Shown: positions 51,320 through 59,133 of the stretch, piece after piece | Layout of the letters: every line of letters starts with the position of its first letter | Position numbering within the stretch: position 1 is the first letter of the stretch | From: Desulfatibacillum alkenivorans DSM 16219 | Lineage (GTDB): Bacteria > Desulfobacterota > Desulfobacteria > Desulfobacterales > Desulfatibacillaceae | Assembly: GCF_900142135.1 (NCBI RefSeq) | Contig: NZ_FQZU01000019.1 | Coordinates: forward strand, 1 to 64,000 | Length of the DNA: 64,000 bases | Direction: 5' to 3' | The notes under the pieces: model-generated | Databases searched by the model: none | What the model was told of the DNA's origin: nothing | The model's input: the letters and a program-made list of their open reading frames with translations, nothing else | Translations under genes and position numbers: made by a program

Positions 51320-51712
51320 ATGAACGATAACCTTGCTACGCCGGAACGTCTGGAATCCGAATGTCAGGCACACTGGAAGCAGCTTGGCCTCAACTCGCCT
51401 GAAGATGTGCAGGCCTACATCCAGGCTATCTTCGATTCCTGCAATGACCAATCAGAAGTCATGTCCGCCTTGTACGAGCTGCTCTTCCCTGCCTGGGACA
51501 ACATCGACAAGATTAACGGCTACCCTGTTGTAGGAGAAGAATTCTGGCTGTTCGTTTCCAGGCGGTTCATTGACTTCGACCGAATCCACCACCCGAGAGT
51601 CATGCCCGGTGGAGCTTGGATGAACATGGGCTTCGCTTCTGACAAGTCCCTTGCACCGTGGGAAATCAGCTTCACCGGCTGCAATGCTGAACTGATCCCG
51701 CTGGCATCCTAA
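51320..51712 (+). CDS. Unknown 130-residue protein
   Basis: The protein contains an N-terminal helical segment (ERLESECQAHWKQLGLNSPEDVQAYIQAIFDSC) and ends with WMNMGFASDKSLAPWEISFTGCNAELIPL. No known family was recognised. It starts at an ATG behind TATGGAGAACA, between the dispersed repeats and the DUF932 gene, and is probably co-transcribed with the latter. Possibly an element-specific accessory protein. Confidence 0.5.
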   Translation: MNDNLATPERLESECQAHWKQLGLNSPEDVQAYIQAIFDSCNDQSEVMSALYELLFPAWDNIDKINGYPVVGEEFWLFVSRRFIDFDRIHHPRVMPGGAWMNMGFASDKSLAPWEISFTGCNAELIPLAS

Positions 51713-51763
51713 GCCGCCTGATTACCGATTACACTCATACCTTATTATAAAGGAGAACCTGTT

Positions 51764-52699
51764 ATGCAGACTATGACCACCATGGAAGACGCCTGGAATC
51801 GAGTTTCTGAACTGTCCCAAAACTGCTTTGATGATCTGGTGCCTGTGAAAGACATCCGGTTTGAAGGCATCGACAACATGTTCATCGGAGAAGAGCGCCA
51901 CCCGGTTCGGACCACCGCTCAGAGGCAGATCGCTACTCGCCTGGGCGTACCTTATTCGTACCTGTCCAAATGCGATGCTGATCTTCAAACCGAAAACCTG
52001 GGCTACTGGCTGACCAGGGAAAAGAACGACGATTTCTTTGTTCGCTTCGACGGGGCTGAAGTCAGGGCTCTGTTCACTCCCCGTTACCAGCCAGTCGATA
52101 ACATCAGGGTCATGGAGCGACTCGATGAAATGGGATTCGGGCATGATATGGAAATTCAGTTGGCCCTGGACGCCGAGTTCATGTCGTTGTCGATCCCTGA
52201 CCACGAGAAGACCTTTGCAGTGGGAAATGACGACAGGCTGACGCCGGGAATTACGGTCTGCAATTCAGAGGTGGGAAGAGCCGCCTTATCCATTGCAGCT
52301 TTCGTTCTGCGTCTGGTCTGCACCAATGGCCTGATTGCTAAAACGGCTGTATCCGCCTCTTATAGGCATATCAGTGCAAAGGTCATGGAAGTGTTCCCTG
52401 AAACCCTGCAACAGGTAGCCGGTGAGCTGGACGTGCAGCAAACGCGGTTCAGGCTGTCCATGGAAAGCCCGGTTGAAAATCCGTCCAACACTATTCACTC
52501 CTTTAATCGGCAATTCCAGCTTGCTGAGCCCGAGGTACAAGCAGTGGACTGGGCCTATCCTCAGGAAATGGAACTTCCTGCAACAATGTTCAACGTAGTC
52601 AATACCTACACCAAAGCAAGCCAAGCCCCAGGACTCCCGGCTGAATCATGTCACCGGCTTGGTCGTGTGGGAGGTGCCATTTTGGGGATGGTGAAATAG
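51764..52699 (+). CDS. DUF932 protein (phage/plasmid-associated)
   Basis: The 311-residue protein carries the DUF932 layout: PVRTTAQRQIATRLGVPYSYLSKCDADL, VRALFTPRYQPVDNIRVMERL, LSLSIP-like strand (FMSLSIPDHEK), TPGITVCNSEVGRAALSIAAFVLRLVCTNGLI. DUF932 is common on phages and plasmids near annealing and replication genes, with no proven activity. AAAGGAGAACC precedes the ATG. It closes the recombination block and is followed by a strong terminator. Confidence 0.88.
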   Translation: MQTMTTMEDAWNRVSELSQNCFDDLVPVKDIRFEGIDNMFIGEERHPVRTTAQRQIATRLGVPYSYLSKCDADLQTENLGYWLTREKNDDFFVRFDGAEVRALFTPRYQPVDNIRVMERLDEMGFGHDMEIQLALDAEFMSLSIPDHEKTFAVGNDDRLTPGITVCNSEVGRAALSIAAFVLRLVCTNGLIAKTAVSASYRHISAKVMEVFPETLQQVAGELDVQQTRFRLSMESPVENPSNTIHSFNRQFQLAEPEVQAVDWAYPQEMELPATMFNVVNTYTKASQAPGLPAESCHRLGRVGGAILGMVK

Positions 52700-52728
52700 A
52701 AAACGAAGTTGCTGCTCTATGAGATTCG

Positions 52729-52753
52729 CCCCTGCCCCGAAAAGAGGCAGGGG
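52729..52753. terminator. Terminator-like hairpin between DUF932 and 52764 genes
   Basis: CCCCTGCC (52729-52736) pairs exactly with GGCAGGGG (52746-52753) around a nine-base loop. It lies between two convergent genes and has a short T-rich end; it can serve both. Confidence 0.7.
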
Positions 52754-52763
52754 TTGATCCGAT

Positions 52764-53732
52764 TCATTCGATTCCAAGCGGTTGTCTCCGATTCTCGACA
52801 TCAAATACCTGCCACTCCTGAAAACGTGCTATCTCATCATCGGCATATATCTTCAGGTTAATTTTCTTTTCACCCTTACCATCGACACTACATTTTCTTA
52901 AAAGCGACTTTGCTTCATCTGCATTTAAAAAAAGGTAAGAATAAGAGGCGCAATCTTCATTTTCCATTATCAGGGCAAGGTAGTCATTTGACTCCCAGTT
53001 TTCCCAATAGCTCTTAGATACCCCCCAAAACCATTTCATACGGGCTTGTTCTGTATGGGCGCTTGAATATTTGCATAGGACTTGAGCGTCATTAAAAACA
53101 AGATGGGACTGACCTCTTACGACAAAGCCGCCGAATTGACTTTGGAGACTTTTCCCTAACGCCCTTTTCAATGCAGATTCCAGGGCTGGATCTCGCTGTT
53201 TACGCTGTGCTTTTGAGCGATAGGATGAGTGAGGTATTGTTTGTGGTTTATCCTCTTCCAACTGTTGGGTGAGTTGATCCATTTCATTCCCTCCCTGTTG
53301 AAGTTGATTGAAAAATGCGTTGACTGTTTCTTTGTGGGACTGGAATTTGTCCAATAGCACCTTTCTGAGCCCGTACAGATCAGATTCTTCCAAAAGCATA
53401 TCGATTTCATTGGCCTTTTTTCCAAGCTGGCGACAGTATTTGTCCATAATGGTCTGGGGGTCAGTTTTATTTCTAATCGCGACGATCCTAGTGGCCTTGG
53501 GTCTAGTTGCGCCCCCGACTACTATTTCGTGGATAACTTCTAGGATCTGCGCAAGAGCCTTCGGCACACTTCCAGGCAAAGTACGGGACTTTATACTAGA
53601 ACCACGCTCACTAGTTGTAGTCCCAAAAAGCAGCCTATGTAAAACTGTGTTTGGTGTATCAACAAAAGGTTCCGCTTGCTCTTTAAGATAATTCATTATA
53701 ATATCATCAATTTGTATTGTGTGCCTTTCCAT
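52764..53732 (-). CDS. Protein with SeqA-N/RHH-like N-terminus, unknown C-terminal domain
   Basis: The 322-residue protein begins with IQIDDIIMNYLKEQAEPFVDTPNTVLHRLL, the ribbon-helix-helix-type segment (strand, then PNxVLRRLL-like helix) that resembles the SeqA N-terminal oligomerisation domain and occurs at the start of various DNA-associated proteins. A helical middle part (DKYCRQLGKKANEIDMLLEES, LDKFQSHKETVNAFFNQLQQ) leads to a beta-rich C-terminal domain with WFWGVSKSYWENW and LALIMENEDC. The C-terminal domain might be a nuclease or modification reader, but I see no catalytic motif. Role unknown. Confidence 0.6.
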   Translation of the reverse strand: MERHTIQIDDIIMNYLKEQAEPFVDTPNTVLHRLLFGTTTSERGSSIKSRTLPGSVPKALAQILEVIHEIVVGGATRPKATRIVAIRNKTDPQTIMDKYCRQLGKKANEIDMLLEESDLYGLRKVLLDKFQSHKETVNAFFNQLQQGGNEMDQLTQQLEEDKPQTIPHSSYRSKAQRKQRDPALESALKRALGKSLQSQFGGFVVRGQSHLVFNDAQVLCKYSSAHTEQARMKWFWGVSKSYWENWESNDYLALIMENEDCASYSYLFLNADEAKSLLRKCSVDGKGEKKINLKIYADDEIARFQEWQVFDVENRRQPLGIE

Positions 53733-54035
53733 GTCATCCTCCTTGTATATTGGAGTTCCTATCAGAGCCTAATAAGTTTCTTAGCAAAGAATTCATTGGA
53801 GGTCAAGTAAAAAACTAACTTACTTCTCTTGCTTATGTATTATGGATTATTCCAGAGCGTCTTTATCAATCTTAACTTCTATGCAAAAGTTAATATCCTC
53901 AATTTTCTAAATCCAACACAAATTCAATCACTTAACCACAATACCACCCTTGCGCCCTAAAACCGCTAAAATTTTTCATTAACTTTCCCACTCCATACGT
54001 CACCAAACTTAACATTACAAAAGGGAGACCTCTCT
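53733..54035. other. AT-rich intergenic region before the recombinase
   Basis: This 303-base stretch between divergent genes contains only AT-rich sequence and the AAAGGGAGACC ribosome-binding site of the recombinase. I looked for the 31,316-type repeat or another att-like repeat and found none by eye. Confidence 0.35.
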
Positions 54036-54638
54036 ATGGACAAGAATACCCGAAATCCGAATCATCCCAAGAAGGGGTCTCGAATCAGAGTGGACCCTAT
54101 TCGGAATGAAGCTGACATAAACGCAATCAAGAAACTTCTGGCTGATAATCCTCGTGACCTTCTGCTCTTCACCATCGGCATCAATAACGGTCTCCGGGCT
54201 GGCGATCTTTTAAAATTAAAAGTTGCCCAAGTTCGGAAACTTAAACCGGGCCAGACCATAACGATCATAGAATCCAAGACGGGCAAAGAGAACATTCTCA
54301 TGGTCAACAAGGCAGTGGCTAAAGCGATCAAGGCATACATGGATCAGGCTGCTCCAGGGGATCACGATTATCTCTTTCCCAGTAGGAAGACTGGGCAAGC
54401 CCTAACGGTCCAGGCTGTGAATGCTCTGGTTAAAAAGTGGACCAGGGCTATCAACCTGGACGGCAATTATGGGTCACATACATTGAGAAAGACTTTTGGA
54501 TTTATGCAAAGGGTTAAGTACGGGGTTGGATTCGAGCTTCTGGCTAAGCGCTTCAATCACTCCAACCCGAGCATTACCATGCGGTACCTGGGGTTGAGCA
54601 GTGAAGAGGTTGTGGACGTATTGATGAATGAGATTTGA
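54036..54638 (+). CDS. Minimal tyrosine recombinase (catalytic domain only)
   Basis: The 200-residue protein has all parts of the tyrosine recombinase active site: Arg54 in NNGLRAGDLL, Lys81 in ESKTGKE, His148/Arg151 in GSHTLRKTFG, His175 in KRFNHSNPSI and the nucleophile Tyr184 in MRYLG. There is no N-terminal SAM-like arm-binding domain; only about 30 residues precede the catalytic domain. That is short compared with phage integrases (about 350 residues). It could perform integration with help from another protein, resolve dimers, or invert DNA. It is not next to the excisionase-like gene but at the far side of the element's core. Confidence 0.85.
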   Translation: MDKNTRNPNHPKKGSRIRVDPIRNEADINAIKKLLADNPRDLLLFTIGINNGLRAGDLLKLKVAQVRKLKPGQTITIIESKTGKENILMVNKAVAKAIKAYMDQAAPGDHDYLFPSRKTGQALTVQAVNALVKKWTRAINLDGNYGSHTLRKTFGFMQRVKYGVGFELLAKRFNHSNPSITMRYLGLSSEEVVDVLMNEI

Positions 54639-54756
54639 AGGAGAGGGATGCTCCCATGCAATGAAGTGAAGGGTGGGGGCATCAACAAAACGAATTGAAA
54701 AAATGACAGAATAGGGGTAGCATAAGTATACTCACATTCCAAACTTGGAGGCTGTC

Positions 54757-55347
54757 ATGAGAAATCAATGGTACGGAGATGGGCGGGATCTCATAAAGTG
54801 GGGGACGCTTATAAGTATTGCTCAATCTCAAAATTTTACCAAAATAATTCAAGTAGCCTACTTCAGACCTGACTCCCAACGCCCTATTATAAAATCCAAT
54901 AATAGTCTAATTGAAATACCCGATTCTGTGTATAACCATTTTAGAAATATCAACGACATCAAGCGCCTTTCATGGTTTACAGGTATAGACATTGAAGTTA
55001 TTGATGATTTATATGACAAACGAAAACGGATGGACTACACAGAGAAAATGCTGCCCAGAATTACCGGCAATAATGGCCCATTGCTTGTTTTTTTAGATCC
55101 TGATACCGGTTTGGCGGTTAAGAATCCGGGCAACAAGCATGTTACAGTTGAAGAGGTTGCTACCATTTGGAATGCTCTGAAACCTTCTGACTGCTTGGTG
55201 CTATATCAGCACAGCTTTAGAGATACCGATTGGTTAGAAATCAAAAAAGCTGAATTCGAGAGTGCCATAGGGTGCAATGATGTTATATCGTACAGATCAG
55301 TAAAAGGGGGCACGGATGTAGTTTTTTTCGCAGCAATAAAGCCGTAG
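54757..55347 (+). CDS. Unknown protein with FLDPDTGL motif
   Basis: The 196-residue protein has an N-terminal region with a charged RNQWYGDGRDLIKWG, then PLLVFLDPDTGLAVKNPGNKHVTVEEVATIWNAL and CLVLYQHSFRDTDWLEIKKAEFE. This pattern is typical of a small family found in defence islands and on mobile elements; I have no reliable function for it. The start at 54757 follows TTGGAGGCTGTC. It stands alone between the recombinase and a DUF6933-like gene. Confidence 0.65.
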   Translation: MRNQWYGDGRDLIKWGTLISIAQSQNFTKIIQVAYFRPDSQRPIIKSNNSLIEIPDSVYNHFRNINDIKRLSWFTGIDIEVIDDLYDKRKRMDYTEKMLPRITGNNGPLLVFLDPDTGLAVKNPGNKHVTVEEVATIWNALKPSDCLVLYQHSFRDTDWLEIKKAEFESAIGCNDVISYRSVKGGTDVVFFAAIKP

Positions 55348-55647
55348 CCGATTCATCAACCACATAGAATGTAAGCCCGAAAAGCACACTAAGTATTTCA
55401 TTTATATGCTTTAGGGCACATCGGTATTGTTCTCTTTGGGCTCTTTGATGGTATCAGCAACAGATATATGGAACCTTTCCGGGAGAAAAACCTTCAGCTA
55501 CTCTCCTCCACAAATCGCCAGAACTCTTGACAAAAAAGTGCTTCCAGATTCTTTTTTTCGGCGATTGAAAAGTCCCGAGTATAGTGCTATTCATTCTCAT
55601 AAATTTTTGTACAATCCCGAATCTTTTACACTCAGAGATAGTGTGCC
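55348..55647. other. Gap without supported gene
   Basis: About 300 bases between two plus-strand genes. Reading frames on both strands cover it, but their products look random. A 12-base inverted-repeat search by eye gave nothing convincing. Confidence 0.35.
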
Positions 55648-56136
55648 ATGATAATCCGCTACTCCGCCAAACTGGCAAAGAAGCTCAAAGAGATTCCAAA
55701 CGAACCAATGCCGCTTGATCCCAATCCTTTTCTGGATTGGAGCGGGCATCTGTTTTCAGCTGAACGAACCCAGTTCATCATTATGGTCAACACGGCGTCT
55801 CTTTATTCCACCGTCATGTATGGGCGGGGTATAACCGACTTTTCAGAATTTATGAGATACTGGCCCGGCTTCCTGAGAGACACCATGAAGCACGATGGGC
55901 TTCAGATGATTTATGACCGTATCGTTGGCCCAGCTATGGGGAAGTTTACCCCTTCCAAGGCTTTGAACAAGTCAGTAACTGCCTCCATTAACAATCTTGT
56001 GGAAAATGCTAAAGTCGACCTGATCTATCATGAGTTGTCCCCCTTGGATGTCGCTGGAAAACTAAATACAATCGTAAGACCAACGGATAAAGGTTTGCTG
56101 AGGACTAAAGAAATATTTGCCGGGATGAAATTGTAA
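55648..56136 (+). CDS. DUF6933-like protein
   Basis: The 162-residue protein starts IIRYSAKLAKKLKEIP and has LDWSGHLFSAERTQFIIMVNTASLYSTVMYGRGI, which matches the DUF6933 opening (IIRCTKKL..., then a W-x-LF-x-x-x-R-x-Q strand). A helical C-terminal half follows (LVENAKVDLIYHELSPLDVAGKLN). The family has no known function and is frequent on mobile elements. It ends in a TTGCAAGAT-type repeat. Confidence 0.7.
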   Translation: MIIRYSAKLAKKLKEIPNEPMPLDPNPFLDWSGHLFSAERTQFIIMVNTASLYSTVMYGRGITDFSEFMRYWPGFLRDTMKHDGLQMIYDRIVGPAMGKFTPSKALNKSVTASINNLVENAKVDLIYHELSPLDVAGKLNTIVRPTDKGLLRTKEIFAGMKL

Positions 56137-56147
56137 AATCTTGCAAC
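56131..56147. repeat. Copy 3 of the TTGCAAGAT palindromic repeat
   Basis: TTGTAAAATCTTGCAAC overlaps the stop codon of the DUF6933-like gene (56134-56136) and lies in the 29-base gap to the convergent hsdS. The right half TCTTGCAA matches the palindrome well; the left half has two changes. Confidence 0.45.
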
Positions 56148-56165
56148 TGGAAAAATGAAGAACCT

Positions 56166-57683
56166 TCATTTTTTCCGCCTCCCACGCCCCTTTTTATTCC
56201 CTATCTTCGCCTCTCGTTCAGCCCTTATCCGCGCCAAAAGCACAGATGCAGGTTCGTCATTCGGGTCTTGTGGGATCAGTTCACCACGGAATGCTTTGGA
56301 GAGGATGGATTGGCATTGAGAATCAAGGAGTCTATTCGCCTGAAGCATTCTAATTTTCACATTGTCTGAATAATCCAAAAGTCGCTGAATTTTATTCACA
56401 ATTACTGCTTGCTCTTCAGAAGAAGGTACAGGTATCTCTGCTTTTTTCATCGAACCAACATTAAAGTGTGGCTGGGCATTTCCAACCTTTCTAAGGTTAA
56501 GAGCATCCTTGAAAAACGGTGAATTTACGTACAAGGAAGCGAAGAAAGGATTTAGTCCGGTGAGTGGTCTGGTAATCACCAAATCCGAACAATTCGATTG
56601 CCCTGCATCAGTGGGATACACACAAGAATCACCAACATTGACCCCTGAGCGCACAACCAATATCTCGCCGCCATAGAGCCTGCTTTTCTTGAGCTTCTCA
56701 TCAAAATCTTCCAGTATGTAAGCTAAATTTTCTTGCTCATAGCCATAAGGTCTTACGTTCTGGCAACGGAGAAATGGGATGCCATTTTCAACATACCTTG
56801 ATTTCATCGGGCCAACATGCCCAACAGTTATCTCCCAGGCACATTGCTCAAAGCTCGCCCAACACCACCCCTCCGGCAATTCGGGCAGATCTGTCTTATC
56901 CACCGGCTCCGGTTCTTTATATTTCTTTTTCCATTTGTCGTCTTTGGGGGTTTTGCCTTTGGCTTCCATTTTAGCAAGTTCAGCTTCCTCCCAAAGGCGG
57001 CGGCGTTCTTTTTTTATCTTTTCCAGAAGAACGGATGCTGGCTCCACATCCGGGTTTTGGGCTCTCCATTCAGCGGTTAAATCACCACGAAAAGCAGACG
57101 CAAGAACTGATTGCCTGAATTTCTCCAATAAGGGCGGTATGGCTTCCAGAGCTTCCCTCGCCCGGTTTGACTTTTCTTGGAGTGCTTCTATCTTGGCAAC
57201 TATTCGGGATTGTTCGTTCAGAGGCGGCAGGCTAATTACAAATTTTTTAACTTCTTGTGGTCTGCACCGGGTAAGTGAGCCGCCAACGCCAGAAACATTA
57301 GCACAAAGATTTTCTCTAAATTTCTCTTCTCTCAATCTGTGCATCATAAACCTTGAGTCAATGTCCTTGTTTCTGAGCACGATCCATTCGGTAGAGGCAA
57401 TTTGAGGGTAGTCCTTTTTAGGGCCTACGAGCCAAACTCGATTTATTCTTGGATTGATTTTACAGAGCAAAACATCTTCAGGAATAACGCTCTGCTTATT
57501 TGAGCCCACCTCTTTACCCTTTACCATTTCAGGGGCATCATTTGGATAGGCTGGAACGCTCCATAGCTCGAATGTAGTTTCCGGTGATTCGGATGGTTTG
57601 ATTAAAGTAGTTTTCTGAATCCCAAGGACTTCCAAGGACGCGGTAGCCCATCCCAGAGGCAATTTTTCAGGAAGACTTCCCAT
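56166..57683 (-). CDS. hsdS: Type I restriction specificity subunit
   Basis: The 505-residue protein has two target-recognition domains separated by conserved helical regions. The first begins LPLGWATASLEVLG and the second LPEGWCWASFEQCA, with the central spacer coiled-coil LNEQSRIVAKIEALQEKSNRAREALEAIPPLLEKFRQS and the related distal repeat (EEQAVIVNKIQRLLDYSDNVK). The two conserved regions end with the parallel segments SAFRGDL... and SKAFRGEL...DEPASVLL. It directs HsdM and HsdR to a bipartite DNA site. It overlaps hsdM by 17 bases. Confidence 0.93.
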   Translation of the reverse strand: MGSLPEKLPLGWATASLEVLGIQKTTLIKPSESPETTFELWSVPAYPNDAPEMVKGKEVGSNKQSVIPEDVLLCKINPRINRVWLVGPKKDYPQIASTEWIVLRNKDIDSRFMMHRLREEKFRENLCANVSGVGGSLTRCRPQEVKKFVISLPPLNEQSRIVAKIEALQEKSNRAREALEAIPPLLEKFRQSVLASAFRGDLTAEWRAQNPDVEPASVLLEKIKKERRRLWEEAELAKMEAKGKTPKDDKWKKKYKEPEPVDKTDLPELPEGWCWASFEQCAWEITVGHVGPMKSRYVENGIPFLRCQNVRPYGYEQENLAYILEDFDEKLKKSRLYGGEILVVRSGVNVGDSCVYPTDAGQSNCSDLVITRPLTGLNPFFASLYVNSPFFKDALNLRKVGNAQPHFNVGSMKKAEIPVPSSEEQAVIVNKIQRLLDYSDNVKIRMLQANRLLDSQCQSILSKAFRGELIPQDPNDEPASVLLARIRAEREAKIGNKKGRGRRKK

Positions 57684-59115
57684 TGGTTGCCTCCCCGTTT
57701 TCCAGCAATTCCATTAGCCCTTCCATCTCTTCCATGGCCACCTTGAGATTATCCAAAATCTCGACGGCGATATCTTCAGGATCGGGCAACTTTTCACCAT
57801 TCCCATTGCTTTCATCCCTAAGCCAGATGATATCCAGATTTTCCGCCCTGGCCTTTATTTGCTCACGAGTGAAGACTCGAAATCTGCTTTCTTCTCCTTG
57901 ATCCCCTCTCTCGCCATCACCGAAAGGATCTTCTCCAAAGCATTTTTCAAAATCATCGAAATGCTCGCGGGTTAAGGGAGTTCTTTTACCAAAGGAGGGC
58001 ATATTGGTTCGTAGATCATAGACCCAGACATTTTTTGTATTGCCTGTATCTTTACCCACAGCCCGAGTGAAGAAAAGCACGTTGGTCTTGACGCCTGGGG
58101 AATAAAATATCCCTGTGGGAAGCCTCAAAATTGTGTGAAGATTGCACTTATCCATAAGGTCTGCACGGATTTTCTGTCCCACCCCGTCCTCAAAAAGCAC
58201 GTTGTCAGGCAAAACCACAGCCGCCCGACCTCCGGGCTTCAGCCCACGGTAGATGTGTTGCAAAAATGCAAGCTGCTTGTTGCTTGTGGGATAGGTAAAA
58301 TCTTCCCGTGTTGGCTTTCCACCGCCCTTCTTTGTGCCGAACGGAGGATTGGTCAAAATAACATCTGCCTTAGGAAGCCGTTCTCCCTGGGGTGACAATG
58401 TGTCTCCAAGAAGAATGTCTCCCTCAATGCCATGCAGCATCATATTCATAAGAGCCAGGCGATGAGCATCCTGAACCAGTTCCATTCCATAGAAAGCCTG
58501 TTTGCGCTGGAAATTCTGCTCTTGTTCGGAGAGGTCAAATAGGTCGTCGGTGCGCTCTTTGATGTAAGCATCTGCAACTCGCAAAAATCCGCCAGTACCA
58601 CAAGCCGGGTCTTGGACAAACTCTCCAGGCGCGGGTTTGATCAAATCCACCATGCACTCAATCAATGGGCGAGGGGTAAAATACTGACCGGCTCCACTCT
58701 TCTTTTCCCCTGCATTCTTCTCTAACAACCCTTCATAGAGATCGCCAAGACCTTCCTGCCGGGCGCTATACCAATCCAAAGAATCTATGCTTGTAATGAG
58801 CTTCTGAAGGTTCTTGGGTTGCCTAATAGAGGTGGTTGCGTTGGCAAAGATCGCCTGAACTCTACCAGAGCCTTCCGAACCCAACTGGACAAGTAAGATT
58901 CGATAGAAGTCCAAAAGCTCTGTACCGTCTTTATTTATCAGGTTAGCCCAACGGTATTCTTCTGGGAGATTCGATTCAGCCCCAGTCTCCTGGGCCATTT
59001 TCAGAAATAGAAGAAAGGTCAACTCGGTGACATATTGATGATAGGTGATTCCATCATCCCGTAGGACGTGGCAAAGACTCCAGAGTTTCGCGACAATATC
59101 TTGCGTGGTGCTCAT
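57667..59115 (-). CDS. hsdM: Type I restriction-modification methyltransferase subunit
   Basis: The 482-residue protein has the N-terminal HsdM_N helical domain (DIVAKLWSLCHVLRDDGITYHQYVTELTFLLFLK), motif I VQDPACGTGGFL, motif IV NPPFGTK (N6-adenine methyltransferase), and a ready-to-dock C-terminal helix region. It methylates adenine at the target set by HsdS, protecting host DNA. It follows hsdR by 18 bases and overlaps hsdS, so all three form one operon read right to left. Confidence 0.95.
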   Translation of the reverse strand: MSTTQDIVAKLWSLCHVLRDDGITYHQYVTELTFLLFLKMAQETGAESNLPEEYRWANLINKDGTELLDFYRILLVQLGSEGSGRVQAIFANATTSIRQPKNLQKLITSIDSLDWYSARQEGLGDLYEGLLEKNAGEKKSGAGQYFTPRPLIECMVDLIKPAPGEFVQDPACGTGGFLRVADAYIKERTDDLFDLSEQEQNFQRKQAFYGMELVQDAHRLALMNMMLHGIEGDILLGDTLSPQGERLPKADVILTNPPFGTKKGGGKPTREDFTYPTSNKQLAFLQHIYRGLKPGGRAAVVLPDNVLFEDGVGQKIRADLMDKCNLHTILRLPTGIFYSPGVKTNVLFFTRAVGKDTGNTKNVWVYDLRTNMPSFGKRTPLTREHFDDFEKCFGEDPFGDGERGDQGEESRFRVFTREQIKARAENLDIIWLRDESNGNGEKLPDPEDIAVEILDNLKVAMEEMEGLMELLENGEATNGKSS

Positions 59116-59133
59116 GTTCTGTAAATGCCTATT

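Noticed and set aside
55427-55678. Two opposing frames of about 74 codons
   Set aside because: They overlap each other and the next gene, lack good ribosome-binding sites, and show no protein-like pattern.
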